Below, piece after piece: positions 56,679 through 64,000 of a stretch of 64,000 nt of DNA. A program made the position numbers and the translations under genes. Every line of letters begins with the position of its first letter. Within the stretch, counting starts at the first letter, position 1. This stretch comes from Turritopsis dohrnii. Taxonomy: Eukaryota > Cnidaria > Hydrozoa > Anthoathecata > Oceaniidae. The notes under the pieces were generated by a model that was given only the letters and a program-made list of their open reading frames with translations, was not told the origin of the DNA and did not search any database. The stretch spans positions 1,178,001-1,242,000 of the forward strand of contig BQMF02000043.1 in assembly GCA_027922465.2 (NCBI GenBank). The letters are read 5' to 3'.

Positions 56679-58768
56679 ACTTTTTTTCAGAGCAAAGAAT
56701 AAAAAAAAGAACCAAAGAATAGAAATTATCAAAAAAGAGACAGGAAGATGAAACACCGGCTTTTGAAAAAAGTAATGTTCTTCATGCAACAATCGAATCA
56801 AAACCTGTGTGTTTTAGAGATATTTTCAAGGAGATTAAGAATTTTTCTAAGACTGATCGTGACCTAATCCCAAATTTGATGCATGTTATCAAACTCCTCT
56901 TGGTAAATCCATCAACGTCATGCACACCAGAACGATCATTTTCCACCGCAAGGCGGCTCAAAACATGGCTACGGTCTATAATGAAAAGTCAACGATTCAA
57001 CGCTTTGGCTATCTTGACTATTCACAACGAATTGACTGACCAAATCAATGTTATTGAAGTTTGCAAAGAATTTGTGATGGCTCGGGAAGACTCAGTTACT
57101 TTGGAAAATTTTAACTTGTTTTGTTGTGATTTTTTGTTAAGTTTAAGTTTCCTACATTGTATTTATGTTAACGTTATGCTTTTAAAAGAAGTTTCTTATC
57201 ATAATATAAACACGCATATAACTTTTTCTCGTCTTTGATACTATAAATTTCAGATATTTGGATAGCGTTTTAGCCAATCTGAAGGTCCTAAATTTCAAAA
57301 GTTAATTTGTCGGCCCTGCTTTGACAAAAAATTATCGCAGACTTGATTGTATTTATCCATAGACTTCATTTCACCGTTGCCATCGTGAGATTTTTCATAT
57401 AAAAGGTTGAAGTGGTGCTTCTAATCAATCGATCGATCAATTGATTTATATTTACCAATGGGATACTATCTACATACAATCAGGTAGGAATAGTTACAAG
57501 TATTAAAGAAAATCGATATGCTGAAGGACCAATGACCAATGGCCACCAAATAACATGACTCCTCAGACGACAGATAATACAGGACAAATTGTAAATTAGG
57601 GACTTGGATAGTGGGTATGGCTTAGTAAGATGATAAGAGGCATTTTTTAAGGTTACTTTAAATGTGATGAAGATCATATAGCTTAGTAGATTGTACTAAA
57701 GATTGGGTGGAATTCCAAGACTACAGACGATTGTAATGGCTTTCTTGCTTATTCAGAAATCCATTATTATCTCTTTCGGAAAGAAGATTTTGGTTTCATC
57801 ATCAAACACCGCAAATAACGAGAAATACATAAAATTCTCACCTTGAATTGAATTTGGACCATGGTATATTTTCCATATAACTCCATCCGCAAGCAATAGA
57901 CATTTGCGTGATGTGGACAACTACTTTTCAGTTCCAACGGTTTAATTCGAATTTTCTCTGATCTGACTTTCTTATCAAACCAAACTGGATGTTCACTGAA
58001 ATTCAGAATTTTCTTCGACAAACCGTCTTTCATGATATTCCAAGTGGATGCTTTATAATACAAAATATAATATTTGCTAACCCATATTCGACAACCGTCT
58101 ATCAGGCCGTGTTGTACATGCAGACCAGTAAGTTCCACAATGCCACCAAAATCGACTTCAACAAACTCATGGCTCATGTTAGTCTTCGAACACCAACCCT
58201 TTCCAACAAAAAAACTTTTTTTAAAAACTAAATTCAAGCGCAGGTATTCTGGTCTGTATTTCAGTAAACCAGTGCTGCTTGGTGAGGTATAAATAGATGA
58301 TGCTTTTATACGATTATTGCTTATCTCGTGGTTTTCTAGACCTAGTGGTCCGTCGTATGAAAATGTTTCACAAAGAAAGTTTAGCTGTTTTGAGCAAAAA
58401 TCATTATAATTATAACTACTAATATTCGCATCAACGACATCACTGTTCTCCAATACCACGGCAGTGCATGTGTTATTATTTGTTGAATTCCAAAGATGAA
58501 CGCTAGGATCGATAGCTAGCTCATTGATTAGAACCATCTTGTCGTCTGCATCAAGTTCGTAAAGTTTAGCTAATCTTCCCATCTCATAAATGGAACACGC
58601 TATTAAAGAATTCTCAAATGACCTCGGAACAGTTTGGTATATCAAACACCTCCTTGCGTTTGGAAGATATATCCAGTCTGAATTGCATGTGAATTTTGGA
58701 TTTGTGCAAAAAGTTAAACAACAAAACAGTAAAAGAAAACCAAAACAAAGTATGCTCTCAGTCGCCAT
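47359..58768 (-). CDS. Mosaic receptor guanylate cyclase: CTLD, F5/8C, ApeC, ANF-like, EGF, TM, KHD, cyclase (1676 aa)
   Basis: Exons, from the start: 58768-57842, 56184-55809, 55038-52657, 52393-52229, 52129-51860, 51716-51552, 51261-50896 and 47738-47359. All junctions are GT-AG, intron 1 is phase 0 and the rest phase 1; total 5031 nt in frame. Domains: signal peptide (ILCFGFLLLFCCL); C-type lectin-like (about 28-135); F5/8C discoidin (about 140-300); ApeC (about 325-490: WPSGCYAVP, FPRGDYCILKY, CSCPDGF, HFCCR); unassigned beta-rich part; periplasmic-binding/ANF-like region (about 614-914); EGF repeats (about 950-1030); TM (about 1031-1058); kinase-homology domain (HGGLKSTNC, KITDIGF, LLWTAPEYL, DVYSFGII, SCWSEKPEDRP); dimerisation helix; cyclase (about 1470-1660: LRVGVHTGP, SGIP). 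The cyclase lacks several catalytic residues. I infer a pattern-recognition receptor. Intron 7 hosts a GPCR gene and intron 1 several transposons. Confidence 0.8.
48705..48824 (+). mobile_element. MITE of the TTTCTATAGAAA family in receptor intron 7
   Basis: GCGAAGGAGTGCATTCTATA, AAAAATGCTCTCC and GTCCACTGGG match the copies at 35455 and 61976. Confidence 0.55.
48892..48986. repeat. (TGAC)n(TGAA)n microsatellite
   Basis: About 14 TGAC units pass into about 9 TGAA units. Located in receptor intron 7, 300 bp upstream of the nested GPCR. Confidence 0.95.
49281..50255 (+). CDS. Rhodopsin-family (class A) GPCR, single exon (324 aa)
   Basis: The ORF has seven hydrophobic segments with class A signatures: TM1 with a GN-like IL-N (ATILNVLFLSA), TM2 SSIDLLIALFVMPG with the conserved Asp, a Cys before TM3 (VLFCKLH), EQYIAI in place of DRY, TM6 LCYIPLG in place of CWxP, and TM7 ATVNPLVYYW (NPxxY). 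Two N-glycosylation sites (NLT, NWT) lie in the short N-terminus, and a basic third loop carries RRISIR. The ligand is unknown; it resembles the expanded orphan/amine-peptide-like cnidarian receptors. A pyrimidine-rich TTTCTTTTAG just upstream could be an acceptor of a 5-prime UTR intron. The gene is nested, antisense, in intron 7 of the receptor cyclase. Confidence 0.9.
   Translation: MENLTLSCFEKDNHYLVYNKYSRTNWTITSSCYIICAFTATILNVLFLSAMKCNKRLHKLSNYLLTFLSSIDLLIALFVMPGAAAILLARTRLVLFCKLHIFVTIAGHCFGAMSFIVVVAIATEQYIAILHPFFHETEVTTKRLAWIVMTSCVVQITWCVLSWYVVGLWVIYKAFLGTFISVCFLYILFCYFRILQTARAASRRISIRNNRFSCGDIMEMQTSKKAVKISLTVILAFTLCYIPLGSLALWRWINGVSTFERTYLFEWAHYAGTLTATVNPLVYYWRLKEVRKTIGSIICLKKDKPNADETIVRRNTVRTEIYEQ
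55116..55274. mobile_element. MITE-like inverted repeat in receptor intron 2
   Basis: GTTCATCTAGCAATTTGAAA at 55116 pairs with TTTCAAATTGTTAGATGAAC ending at 55274. The interior GTGAGGGTTAGGTTCAGGCT recurs in altered form near 38879, between Wnt exons 3 and 4. Confidence 0.6.
55600..55684 (+). repeat. Second copy of the Polinton protease 3-prime sequence
   Basis: TATTCACTTGACAATGTAAC onward matches 1545-1630 almost base for base over 85 bp. It lies in intron 2 of the receptor gene. Confidence 0.75.
56364..56525. mobile_element. 162-bp MITE with 63-bp inverted repeats and TAA duplication
   Basis: The arms start AGGCGAATA and end at AACAATAG, nearly perfect over 63 bp, around a 36-bp centre. 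TAA flanks both sides (56361-56363 and 56526-56528), fitting PIF/Harbinger-type insertion. In receptor intron 1. Confidence 0.8.
56621..56678. repeat. G12 to C31 homopolymer tract
   Basis: Twelve G, then CCATGCCATGCCATG, then about 31 C. The two tracts can pair as a hairpin or form G-quadruplex/i-motif structures. Homopolymer length is also error-prone in sequencing. Confidence 0.8.
56807..57238 (+). pseudogene. hAT transposase C-terminal dimerisation fragment
   Basis: The frame has NPSTSCTPERSFSTARRLKT, then WLRSIMKSQRFNALAIL, the hAT C-terminal dimerisation signature (S/C-ERxFS-x-x-R-xK). The catalytic N-terminal two thirds are missing, so this is a deletion derivative. The frame continues into the 3-prime sequence to 57238. 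Confidence 0.75.
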
Positions 58769-59103
58769 CTTTTAAATTAATTTTTTTTTTCTGATCAAAT
58801 GCTTTATAAAGTGTTCGATTTCTATTCGATTTAATATAATCGAACAATTTTGCAAATGAAATTGATGACAATAACTTCAGGCATCATGCAGTCACGGCTT
58901 TTTATTTAGTTTCACTTTTTTTGAGGTGCTTGAAAATGTTCTTTAAAAAACTTCGTCAAGAATAGCTCGACTGAAGGTTTTCTTAAGTATAACCGAAAGT
59001 CTCATCACAAAACCTGCAAAAATCTCGATAAAATGACCTTCATATTAAAACATGTGGGTGATGAGTATTGAGGACAGTGCTCGATACGAAGTAGAGCAAA
59101 ATA

Positions 59104-59185
59104 TAGTTATTTATTTATTAAAATTTGTTTAATAAAGTGTCACAAAGAAGTGGCTTTTTAACAAATTTTAATAAATAAATAACTA
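59104..59185. repeat. 26-bp inverted repeat hairpin
   Basis: TAGTTATTTATTTATTAAAA at 59104 pairs with the complement ending at 59185; a 30-nt loop. Possibly a tiny MITE. Upstream of the receptor start. Confidence 0.6.
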
Positions 59186-59234
59186 AAATGACCTTCACTA
59201 ATGTTTGGGTGATGGCGTAAAAGGACTACATCTA

Positions 59235-59419
59235 TCGGGGATAATTTCGTCGGGGAAAATTTATGTCGGGGAAAACTTTTCTTCTGGGAAAATTTCGTCA
59301 TCTTGCAAAATTTTACTAATACTTTCTTATAAATTACACTTTTTCAAAATTTTCGTCGTGGAAAATTTTCGTCACGAAGCAAAAATTTCCTCACTTTTCC
59401 CCGACGAAGTTATCCCCGA
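59235..59419. mobile_element. 185-bp mariner-like MITE
   Basis: The ends TCGGGGATAATTTCGTCGGG and the complement of CCCCGACGAAGTTATCCCCG, flanked by TA (59233-59234 and 59420-59421). The interior repeats GGGGAAAATTT words. Confidence 0.7.
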
Positions 59420-59421
59420 TA

Positions 59422-61308
59422 AGGTAACTATACTAGATAAATGTGTACTTGAAAAGGTTTTGCTTTCAATTTTCTCTTTTAAGCTCACTCCTCTTTTTCA
59501 TCAAGGCCGTGTATATAAGCCCATCCTCGTAGCTATAAACCCATTAAATTTAACCTTTGAACAACTTTCAGCCCACGGACTTATACGTGGCTTATACGTG
59601 GTAGTTTAAATGCTTATACGGTAGCATAATGGCAGTCACGAGGCTGGATGAACTGCTCATGTATTTGCAAAAACAAAATATCAAGTTCTTTCACTATTCA
59701 AGTCATAACAAGTTCTTAACAAAGATTTCAGCAATTAGCCAAGTTGGAAATTTGAAAATAGTCATAATGCAAACAAACAAAAAGTTTTAAGCCATCTTGA
59801 AAGGATGAATGTTTGAAATAAATGCTTGTTTGTTTAAAAACCAGCCTGCAAAAAGTTTTTAAAGAGGTTTTATTATGTGTCAAATGTCCGCTTTCGAAAC
59901 CTGTTTTGGGAAACTTCTTTAAAACCTCTACTTAATTTTCTTCGAAAACGTTTTAGAAACTTCTGTCTTACACTTCTTAAAAACCTCTTTAATCGATATT
60001 TGGTCAGCGCCGTGAGGTAGCTGATCTTTCATTTACCCATGGCTGTCAGTCAGTGTGTAATGCTACAGTTCTTTACGCCCGCTCTAGCGCCCGTCATTGC
60101 TAACTTTCAATTTTGCAGTTCAAACTCAGAAAGTTTAAAGCACAACTTCTATTTTTGGAAGAACATTCGCCCGTTTAAAACGATGTAAATATATTACAAT
60201 GGTAACAGGGTTCAATTTATTCATATGGATAAAAAAATTGTTTGTTTCAATGCGCCCTTTCACACACCCAAAACTTTAACCAAGTGCATTCTGGGAGTGA
60301 ACTAGAGTCACGCTGCGAAAAACTTTCAACAAGAAGCCATAGTCGAAACATAAATACTGCGTTTAACAATATAACATATTCAAGACATACCGTTACGTAT
60401 CACCATTTGAGAGAAGATACACTTATCGAGGAAGAAGAATAAGTACCAGGGTAATTAGCATTTATTATTTATATATTTAATTCAGGAGAGAGGTTCTTCT
60501 TATGTGACTAAAATTGTTTTTTCTTTTTCCCAAACTGTAATAAGGAATGTTCAAATATAAAATATTAATTTACATACTACCTTCTTCTTTAGTTTATTGA
60601 AAACTTACAAAGAAACCTTTGAGTTTGATAAAACAAAAAGCTCTGTGCTTCTCCATGTTTTTAGCTTTAGGGACTGGTCATAAGGAGACGATTGCCCCGC
60701 ATAGCTGTGATTGTGATCATGTTTACCATTTCAAATTTTCTGGAGTGGTGTGTTTACCCAATGATGCCTTGGTAAACACTGTTGTTATTGATTTGTGATG
60801 TCTGTTGAAATGAATTAATCCAAACCATAAAATGTTATTCCTCCTGTCTCCCGTTCTTAATAAAGTAGTGTGTAAAATGGAAAGTTACAGGACCCCTGAT
60901 ATTCGTTATTTATAGAGAGTTTTATTCAGAACTCATTATAGCTTGCTTGTATTATAGCTTGCTTGACAGTACGGTTCATGATGTGTTTTTAAGTTACAGA
61001 CAGTTTGAATATGTTTCGATTTGAGTTCGGAATTAGGAAGGCTTCGGATTTAGCCACAATGATGGTTTTAAAAGAATGACCAGAACTGTTGTTAACTGTC
61101 ATTTCTGCAACATTCATGAAAAGAGTTAGATTTGTTTCACAACCCAATGCTTAAAGAACATGTACAATATATGATTTATTTACATACATCGTATAAGTGG
61201 AATTTTAATGAACAAAAATTTCTGGTAAAAGAAAATTTGAAAAGTTGTATGACTAGTAAATAAAATATTGATGTGTTGCATGTATCAGTATGGGAATGAT
61301 TCCTCTTC
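59422..61308. other. Intergenic, no gene seen
   Basis: No domain-bearing ORF. Several AAACCTCTTTAA-like inverted words near 59860-59990. Confidence 0.3.
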
Positions 61309-61475
61309 ATATACCGTAAATGACGAATTAAGCGCCCGGGGCGCTTATTTACAGTTTTCTCTTTTTGAGGGGTGCTTAATGGACAGGGGCAGTTATTAGA
61401 CAGGGGCACTTATTTGTAAAGAAAGCTCTTACTCCGGGGCGCTTAATTGACAGGGGCGGTTATTAGGCATCAGTA
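61309..61475. repeat. GCGCTTATT/GACAGGGGC dispersed repeat
   Basis: Repeated GGGGCGCTTATT, GGGGCAGTTATTAGACAGGG words in both orientations, beginning ACCGTAAAT. A type of repeat common in cnidarian genomes and related in words to 42679-42767. Confidence 0.5.
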
Positions 61476-61505
61476 AATCAGTAAAAATAATTTGATGAAA
61501 GAAGA

Positions 61506-62289
61506 ATGGATCTGAACACATTCTTTCCACCGGGTCAGATGCAATTTGATGGAAACCTCAAGGAACATTGGAAAAGATGGAGGCAGGAGTTGGATTTTTA
61601 TTTGGCAACAACAGAAAAGGATCAAAAAGTAAGTCAAGTATTCTTCTCACATGCATAGGACCCCAAGGAAGGGAAATCTATAACACTTTTGCTTTTGAGA
61701 GAAATGAAGACAGGATGGACTTTGACCTTCTGATCAAAAAGTTTGATGAACACTGTTTGCCTAAGAAAAATGTAACATTAGTAAGACATAAATTCTATCA
61801 AGTGACTGTGAATTTGGAAAGCTAAAGGACTCTTTAATAAGAGACACAATTATCATAGGGATAAGAGATGAAAGGCTGAGGGAACGTATGTTAAGGGAGC
61901 CAGATTTAGACCTATCCAAAGCCCTACTGCTGGGGATATCAGCTGAACCAAAAAGGAACCATGTGAAGGAACTTACCCAGTCAGCAAAATCGTCAAAAAG
62001 TCACTACGACGAAGAGCATTATCATTAAAATTGTGTGTAGATTTCTATAGAAATGCACTCCTTCACAGTGCTTTTTTAACAAATGTGCCAGCTGGGTAGG
62101 CAAGAAGTCGCAGAAATTGACTCTATTAAGAAACCATTCTCTAATAGCAATATTCGAAGGACCGATCGTGCAATGATAGAAAACTGTAGATACTGTGGGG
62201 GATCCCACAGAAGGGGATCATACCCAGCTTATGGACAAACTTGCAACAAGTGTAAAAAGCCAAATCATTTCTCTAAAGTTTGTCAATAA
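61506..62289 (+). pseudogene. Gypsy/Ty3-type gag remnant with zinc knuckle
   Basis: The first frame starts MDLNTFFPPGQMQFDGNLKE, the start of a Gypsy-like gag. After a frameshift near 61625 it continues GPQGREIYNTF and KKFDEHCLPKKNVT. After a second break, IRDERLRERMLREPDLDLSK follows. A MITE (61976-62096) splits it before the zinc-knuckle part CRYCGGSHRR...CNKCKKPNHFSKVC. Protease, reverse transcriptase and LTRs are not visible. The element is dead. Confidence 0.75.
61976..62096 (-). mobile_element. 121-bp MITE inserted in the gag remnant, TA duplication
   Basis: The ends CCCAGTCAGC and GCCAGCTGGG are flanked by TA (61974-61975, 62097-62098). Interior AGATTTCTATAGAAATGCAC marks it as a copy of the family at 35455, 37257 and 48705. 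Confidence 0.7.
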
Positions 62290-62476
62290 AAAACCTCATA
62301 CAATCCTCAAAAAGTTAATACTGTCGAAGCAAATGATTCAAGCGATTTTTTTCTTGACTCGATTGAACTTAAAACAAGATGACTTGACAGGCATGAGGAT
62401 TTCTGCGAAACCAGCTGAAGCATGAAAAATGAAAGACTAGTGAAATTCTTGAAATTTGAAGATTGAATGACTTCCA

Positions 62477-62705
62477 TTTCGAACACGATTTCGTACCTAC
62501 GAGACTAAATGGAATGCGCTACTAAAACAATACAATATTTTTCTCTGGAGCAATTGGTCTCGTGACGATTATCAGTAGTATGTGAGGTAAAATACAATAG
62601 GTTTCATGAAGATTTCGTTCCAAAATGTTCTCCATGGTTGACACCTCGATATGTCGAACACGATTTCGTACCAACGTGACTAGCCGGATGCGTTACTAAA
62701 ACCCC
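62477..62705. repeat. Direct repeat of about 50 bp
   Basis: TCGAACACGATTTCGTACC and the following block to ACTAAAAC occur at about 62477-62528 and 62653-62703. They might be parts of a decayed LTR, but no primer-binding site or polypurine tract was found. The rest of 62290-63070 shows no gene. Confidence 0.5.
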
Positions 62706-63072
62706 GATGGGGAAAATCACATATCCCTCGACCCAATACGTAGTCACTGAGCCTCGAGGGTAAAGGCCGTACAAAATTATTCGAACCGTACCTTCACGCA
62801 CCTGATTTAGTGCTGATGCCAACTTGCTCTCCGTCGTATGTTTCATAATAAAAGACAAAAAACAGAAGTTAAACTTAAACCTTGACACACGCTACTGTTA
62901 ACGCCTCAGAAACATTTTCCAACATGATAAGAAACTGCGTTTCCGACCATCTTCGACTGTCGGAAACTACGCAAGGTAACCATGGATACACATTTTATAT
63001 GAAAGTTTTTTTTAAAAGAAACTATGTAAGAGCGAAAAGGAAAAAAAAACAAAAAATTAAGAAACAATTTTT

Positions 63073-63768
63073 AATTCTTGAGAACGCAGTTTTTCTCACT
63101 TTTCACTTCACTTACTCTTCGTAACTCTACAGAACACACTTATAAAGTGGTTTACGCTTATGACCTGTTAGGTTTTCTTCATTATTGTTAGGGTTAGGGT
63201 TAGGGTTAGGTCATAATAGAATTAATAGAATTACTAATTTGTTGGAGTTATAGAGGGTTTTCTAATTACAGCGATTCGAATGATGCCAGGACAATTTCCC
63301 CCAGGAAATTCGGGAAATTTGGTGAAGCGACTTGTTTATAAACAACACCCTAGGCAAATCTTTAAAAAACTTAAACAACTTTCCTCGGTCCAAGTTTTTA
63401 TTTAAGCAACACATCGAAGATGAATTCTTCATGGTGATGGACGAAGGATCAAAATGATGACAATGATTTTAGAAATTTCGACACTTCCTTGTAAAAATTT
63501 ATGTACCATATGCGGTTTATAGTCGCCATTTATTGTTTTTTGCCTGTTTTCAGGTTTTCTTTGTTATTGCTAGGGCTAGGGTTAGGGTTAGGTCATTAGC
63601 GTAAACCACGGGTTGTGAAAATATTCTAAGGGGTCATTGTACCTACTACAATGCACTAGAGTTTAGAAAAACTGCGTAACTAAAGTGAAAAGTGAGAATA
63701 ACTGCATTCTCTAGACTTACCGCAAGTAAGTAAAGTGAAAAGTGAGAAAAACTGCGTTCTCAAGAATT
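63073..63768. repeat. Nested inverted repeat with interstitial TTAGGG runs
   Basis: The outer arms 63073-63115 and 63726-63768 (AATTCTTGAGAACGCAGTTT...) are complementary with one mismatch. The inner arms 63147-63165 and 63591-63609 (GTGGTTTACGCTTATGACC) are also inverted. TTAGGG repeats lie at 63188-63210 and 63568-63592, within a direct repeat of about 44 bp. Telomere-like repeats in a palindromic element; no gene. Confidence 0.7.
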
Positions 63769-64000
63769 GAAAACTCAAACTGCAAAATATGGTACTAATG
63801 GGCTTCTGTACGAAAAACTCATCAGAAATACTTTGTTTAAAACTAACTACGTATCTACCTACCTAATCTAGCTACTAAGCATTTAAAAATATAGCTTTTA
63901 AAAAGTTTATTAACGACTTAAATTTAAGAGATTAAAGAGAGCTTCGAAGCACAAGATGTTATCAGATTGTTAGCAACAACGACCTTTTAAAATCATAAGT

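Larger units (their letters stand above)
56605..57318 (+). mobile_element. Internally deleted hAT-type DNA transposon
   Basis: The terminal inverted repeats are CAGGGCCGACAAAAT and its complement near 57304-57318. CTTTG is repeated at both flanks (56600-56604 and 57319-57323); eight bases would be typical for hAT, so the duplication is imperfect. It contains a transposase C-terminal fragment and a G/C homopolymer. In receptor intron 1, antisense to the receptor. Confidence 0.75.

Noticed and set aside
62477..62705. Pair of LTRs of the gag element
   Set aside because: The repeats are only about 50 bp, lie on the same side of gag, and lack TG/CA ends and a primer-binding site.

Overview
The window looks like nuclear DNA of an animal, most likely a cnidarian (possibly a medusozoan). 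It is AT-rich, has GT-AG introns and TTAGGG-type interstitial repeats, and carries Wnt, rhodopsin-type GPCR, PDZ and receptor guanylate cyclase sequences plus an ApeC (apextrin-type) domain. About half of what can be recognised is transposable-element DNA. The organism call is inference; no rRNA or mitochondrial marker is present.

Layout. 0.9-3.0 kb: decayed Polinton/adintovirus-like element (capsid-type protein, adenain-like protease with a frame break, two accessory ORFs). 3.3-19.2 kb: a dense field of non-autonomous Helitrons, many abutting head to tail, with one intact-looking LINE ORF (4370-7159) inserted in one of them. 20.2-21.2 kb: a 1.06-kb long-inverted-repeat element. 21.5-26.6 kb: a decayed autonomous Helitron (HUH Rep plus Pif1-like helicase, minus strand) with a GACGTC-rich, tRNA-headed insertion. 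27.2-34.1 kb: more Helitron fragments, a 128-bp tandem array, a perfect 28-bp hairpin and a second GACGTC-rich repeat. 34.7-45.7 kb: a small secreted-peptide ORF, an orphan PDZ exon, a four-exon divergent Wnt gene, a coiled-coil gene, a TIR element with its own ORF, and an SLC22-like pseudogene. 47.4-58.8 kb: an eight-exon receptor guanylate cyclase gene on the minus strand, with a single-exon GPCR nested in its last intron. 59-64 kb: MITEs, a Gypsy gag remnant and nested inverted repeats with TTAGGG runs.

The main discovery candidate is the receptor. My exon model (47359-58768, eight exons, 5031 coding bases, all junctions in frame) joins signal peptide, C-type lectin-like domain, F5/8C discoidin, ApeC, a periplasmic-binding/ANF-like region, EGF repeats, one transmembrane segment, a kinase-homology domain and a guanylate cyclase domain. 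An ApeC ectodomain on a receptor cyclase is an architecture I do not know. Its cyclase domain has lost several catalytic residues, so it may be a pseudo-cyclase. The Wnt gene is also unusual: threonine stands at the position of the acylated serine.

The cellular genes do not form an operon or an obvious pathway. The shared theme is cell-surface signalling: a Wnt ligand, a GPCR and a lectin/ApeC receptor. Exon boundaries were placed by eye from splice consensus and phase and have not been checked against transcripts.
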